The notes beneath the pieces were generated by a model that saw only the letters and a list, made by a program, of their open reading frames with translations, did no database searches and was not told the origin of the DNA. Positions 6,624 through 6,858 of a stretch of DNA of 6,858 nt are shown one piece after another (position 1 is the first letter of the stretch; every line of letters begins with the position of its first letter). This stretch comes from CAZAYP01 sp964489425 [NCBI: uncultured Verrucomicrobiota bacterium] (GTDB lineage Bacteria > Verrucomicrobiota > Kiritimatiellia > RZYC01): NCBI GenBank assembly GCA_964489425.1, contig CAZAYP010000146.1:1-6858 (forward strand). The letters run 5' to 3'. The position numbers were made by a program, and so were the translations under genes.

Positions 6624-6815
6624 ATGACACATCGCGAACTTCCATCACATCCGCCTGACCCCTCGGGCAACCTGAAGTCAGGAGCGGGCCTGATGGATGT
6701 CGTTTCTCCCCTTGAGGTGCTGGATGTAGAATACCGCGGAACCAATTGGAATGGGCAATACCGTCTCAAATATAAGACGCGGTCTTGTGCAGGACGCCCC
6801 GTGGTCAGCAATTAA
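6624..6815 (+). CDS. Doubtful small ORF, 63 codons
   Basis: An ATG at 6624 opens a 63-codon frame ending in TAA at 6813-6815. The product has no motif or membrane segment I recognise. About half of its third codon positions are G or C, against a strong GC preference in the genes before it. Only a weak purine stretch (GGCTGGAA) lies upstream. A minus-strand frame (6572-6811) covers the same bases with no better support. It is probably intergenic DNA between comEC and the next gene, but a small foreign gene is possible. Confidence 0.15.
   Translation: MTHRELPSHPPDPSGNLKSGAGLMDVVSPLEVLDVEYRGTNWNGQYRLKYKTRSCAGRPVVSN
6654..6682. repeat. Inverted repeat downstream of comEC
   Basis: CCTGAC (6654-6659) and GTCAGG (6677-6682) can pair around a 17-nt loop. 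A tighter alternative pairs CCTGA (6671-6675) with TCAGG (6678-6682). No T-tract follows on either strand, so a standard intrinsic terminator for comEC is not supported. Confidence 0.25.
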
Positions 6816-6852
6816 GAAAGCCTGATTTGTCGCGTTAATCGGGCCGACCACG
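6800..6852. repeat. Imperfect long inverted repeat at the right edge
   Basis: CGTGGTC (6800-6806) pairs with GACCACG (6846-6852), and the inner ATTAA (6811-6815) pairs with TTAAT (6835-6839), separated by a short asymmetric internal loop. A competing hairpin pairs CGGGCC (6840-6845) with GGCCCG (6852-6857). The structure may be a terminator or an operator of the next gene, but the window ends before any T-tract or start codon could be seen. Confidence 0.3.
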
Positions 6853-6858
6853 GCCCGC

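Overview
The window holds a short, GC-rich chromosomal block of three plus-strand genes: a secreted GH13 (alpha-amylase family) enzyme, the thiamine-pathway kinase ThiD, and the DNA-uptake channel protein ComEC/Rec2. It is bounded on the left by what looks like the end of an integrated mobile element and on the right by a short AT-richer stretch with no convincing gene. Hand counts on sampled lines give about 63-78% GC inside the genes, about 48% for positions 121-516 (about 41% for 301-516), and 45-53% for 6721-6840.

The organism is a GC-rich, probably diderm bacterium. ComEC, a free-standing ThiD and an exported amylase with starch-binding modules fit many free-living polysaccharide users. 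A Verrucomicrobiota/Kiritimatiellota/Lentisphaerota-like origin is a weak guess from the style of the proteins and is not shown by the sequence.

Layout. Positions 1-516 have lower GC, no recognisable gene and several inverted repeats. Positions 517-561 are the 3' part of a tRNA-Arg(CCT), from the anticodon loop through the T arm and acceptor strand to an encoded CCA. The 5' half is missing. This is the usual appearance of a distal attachment site left by an element integrated into a tRNA 3' end. Here the element would lie to the left and the chromosome would resume at 562. The amylase gene starts only 24 nt after the CCA (586-3276), followed by thiD (3360-4175) and comEC (4162-6585), which overlaps thiD by 14 nt. 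The rest, 6586-6858, has only a doubtful 63-codon frame and weak hairpins.

The three genes do not form an obvious pathway: glucan breakdown or remodelling outside the cytoplasm, pyrimidine phosphorylation for thiamine, and DNA import. Their common strand and tight spacing suggest cotranscription, at least for thiD-comEC. The two points most worth a second look are the tRNA/att junction directly upstream of the amylase, and the metallo-beta-lactamase domain of ComEC, in which most expected metal-binding residues are replaced. No clearly new multi-gene system is visible.
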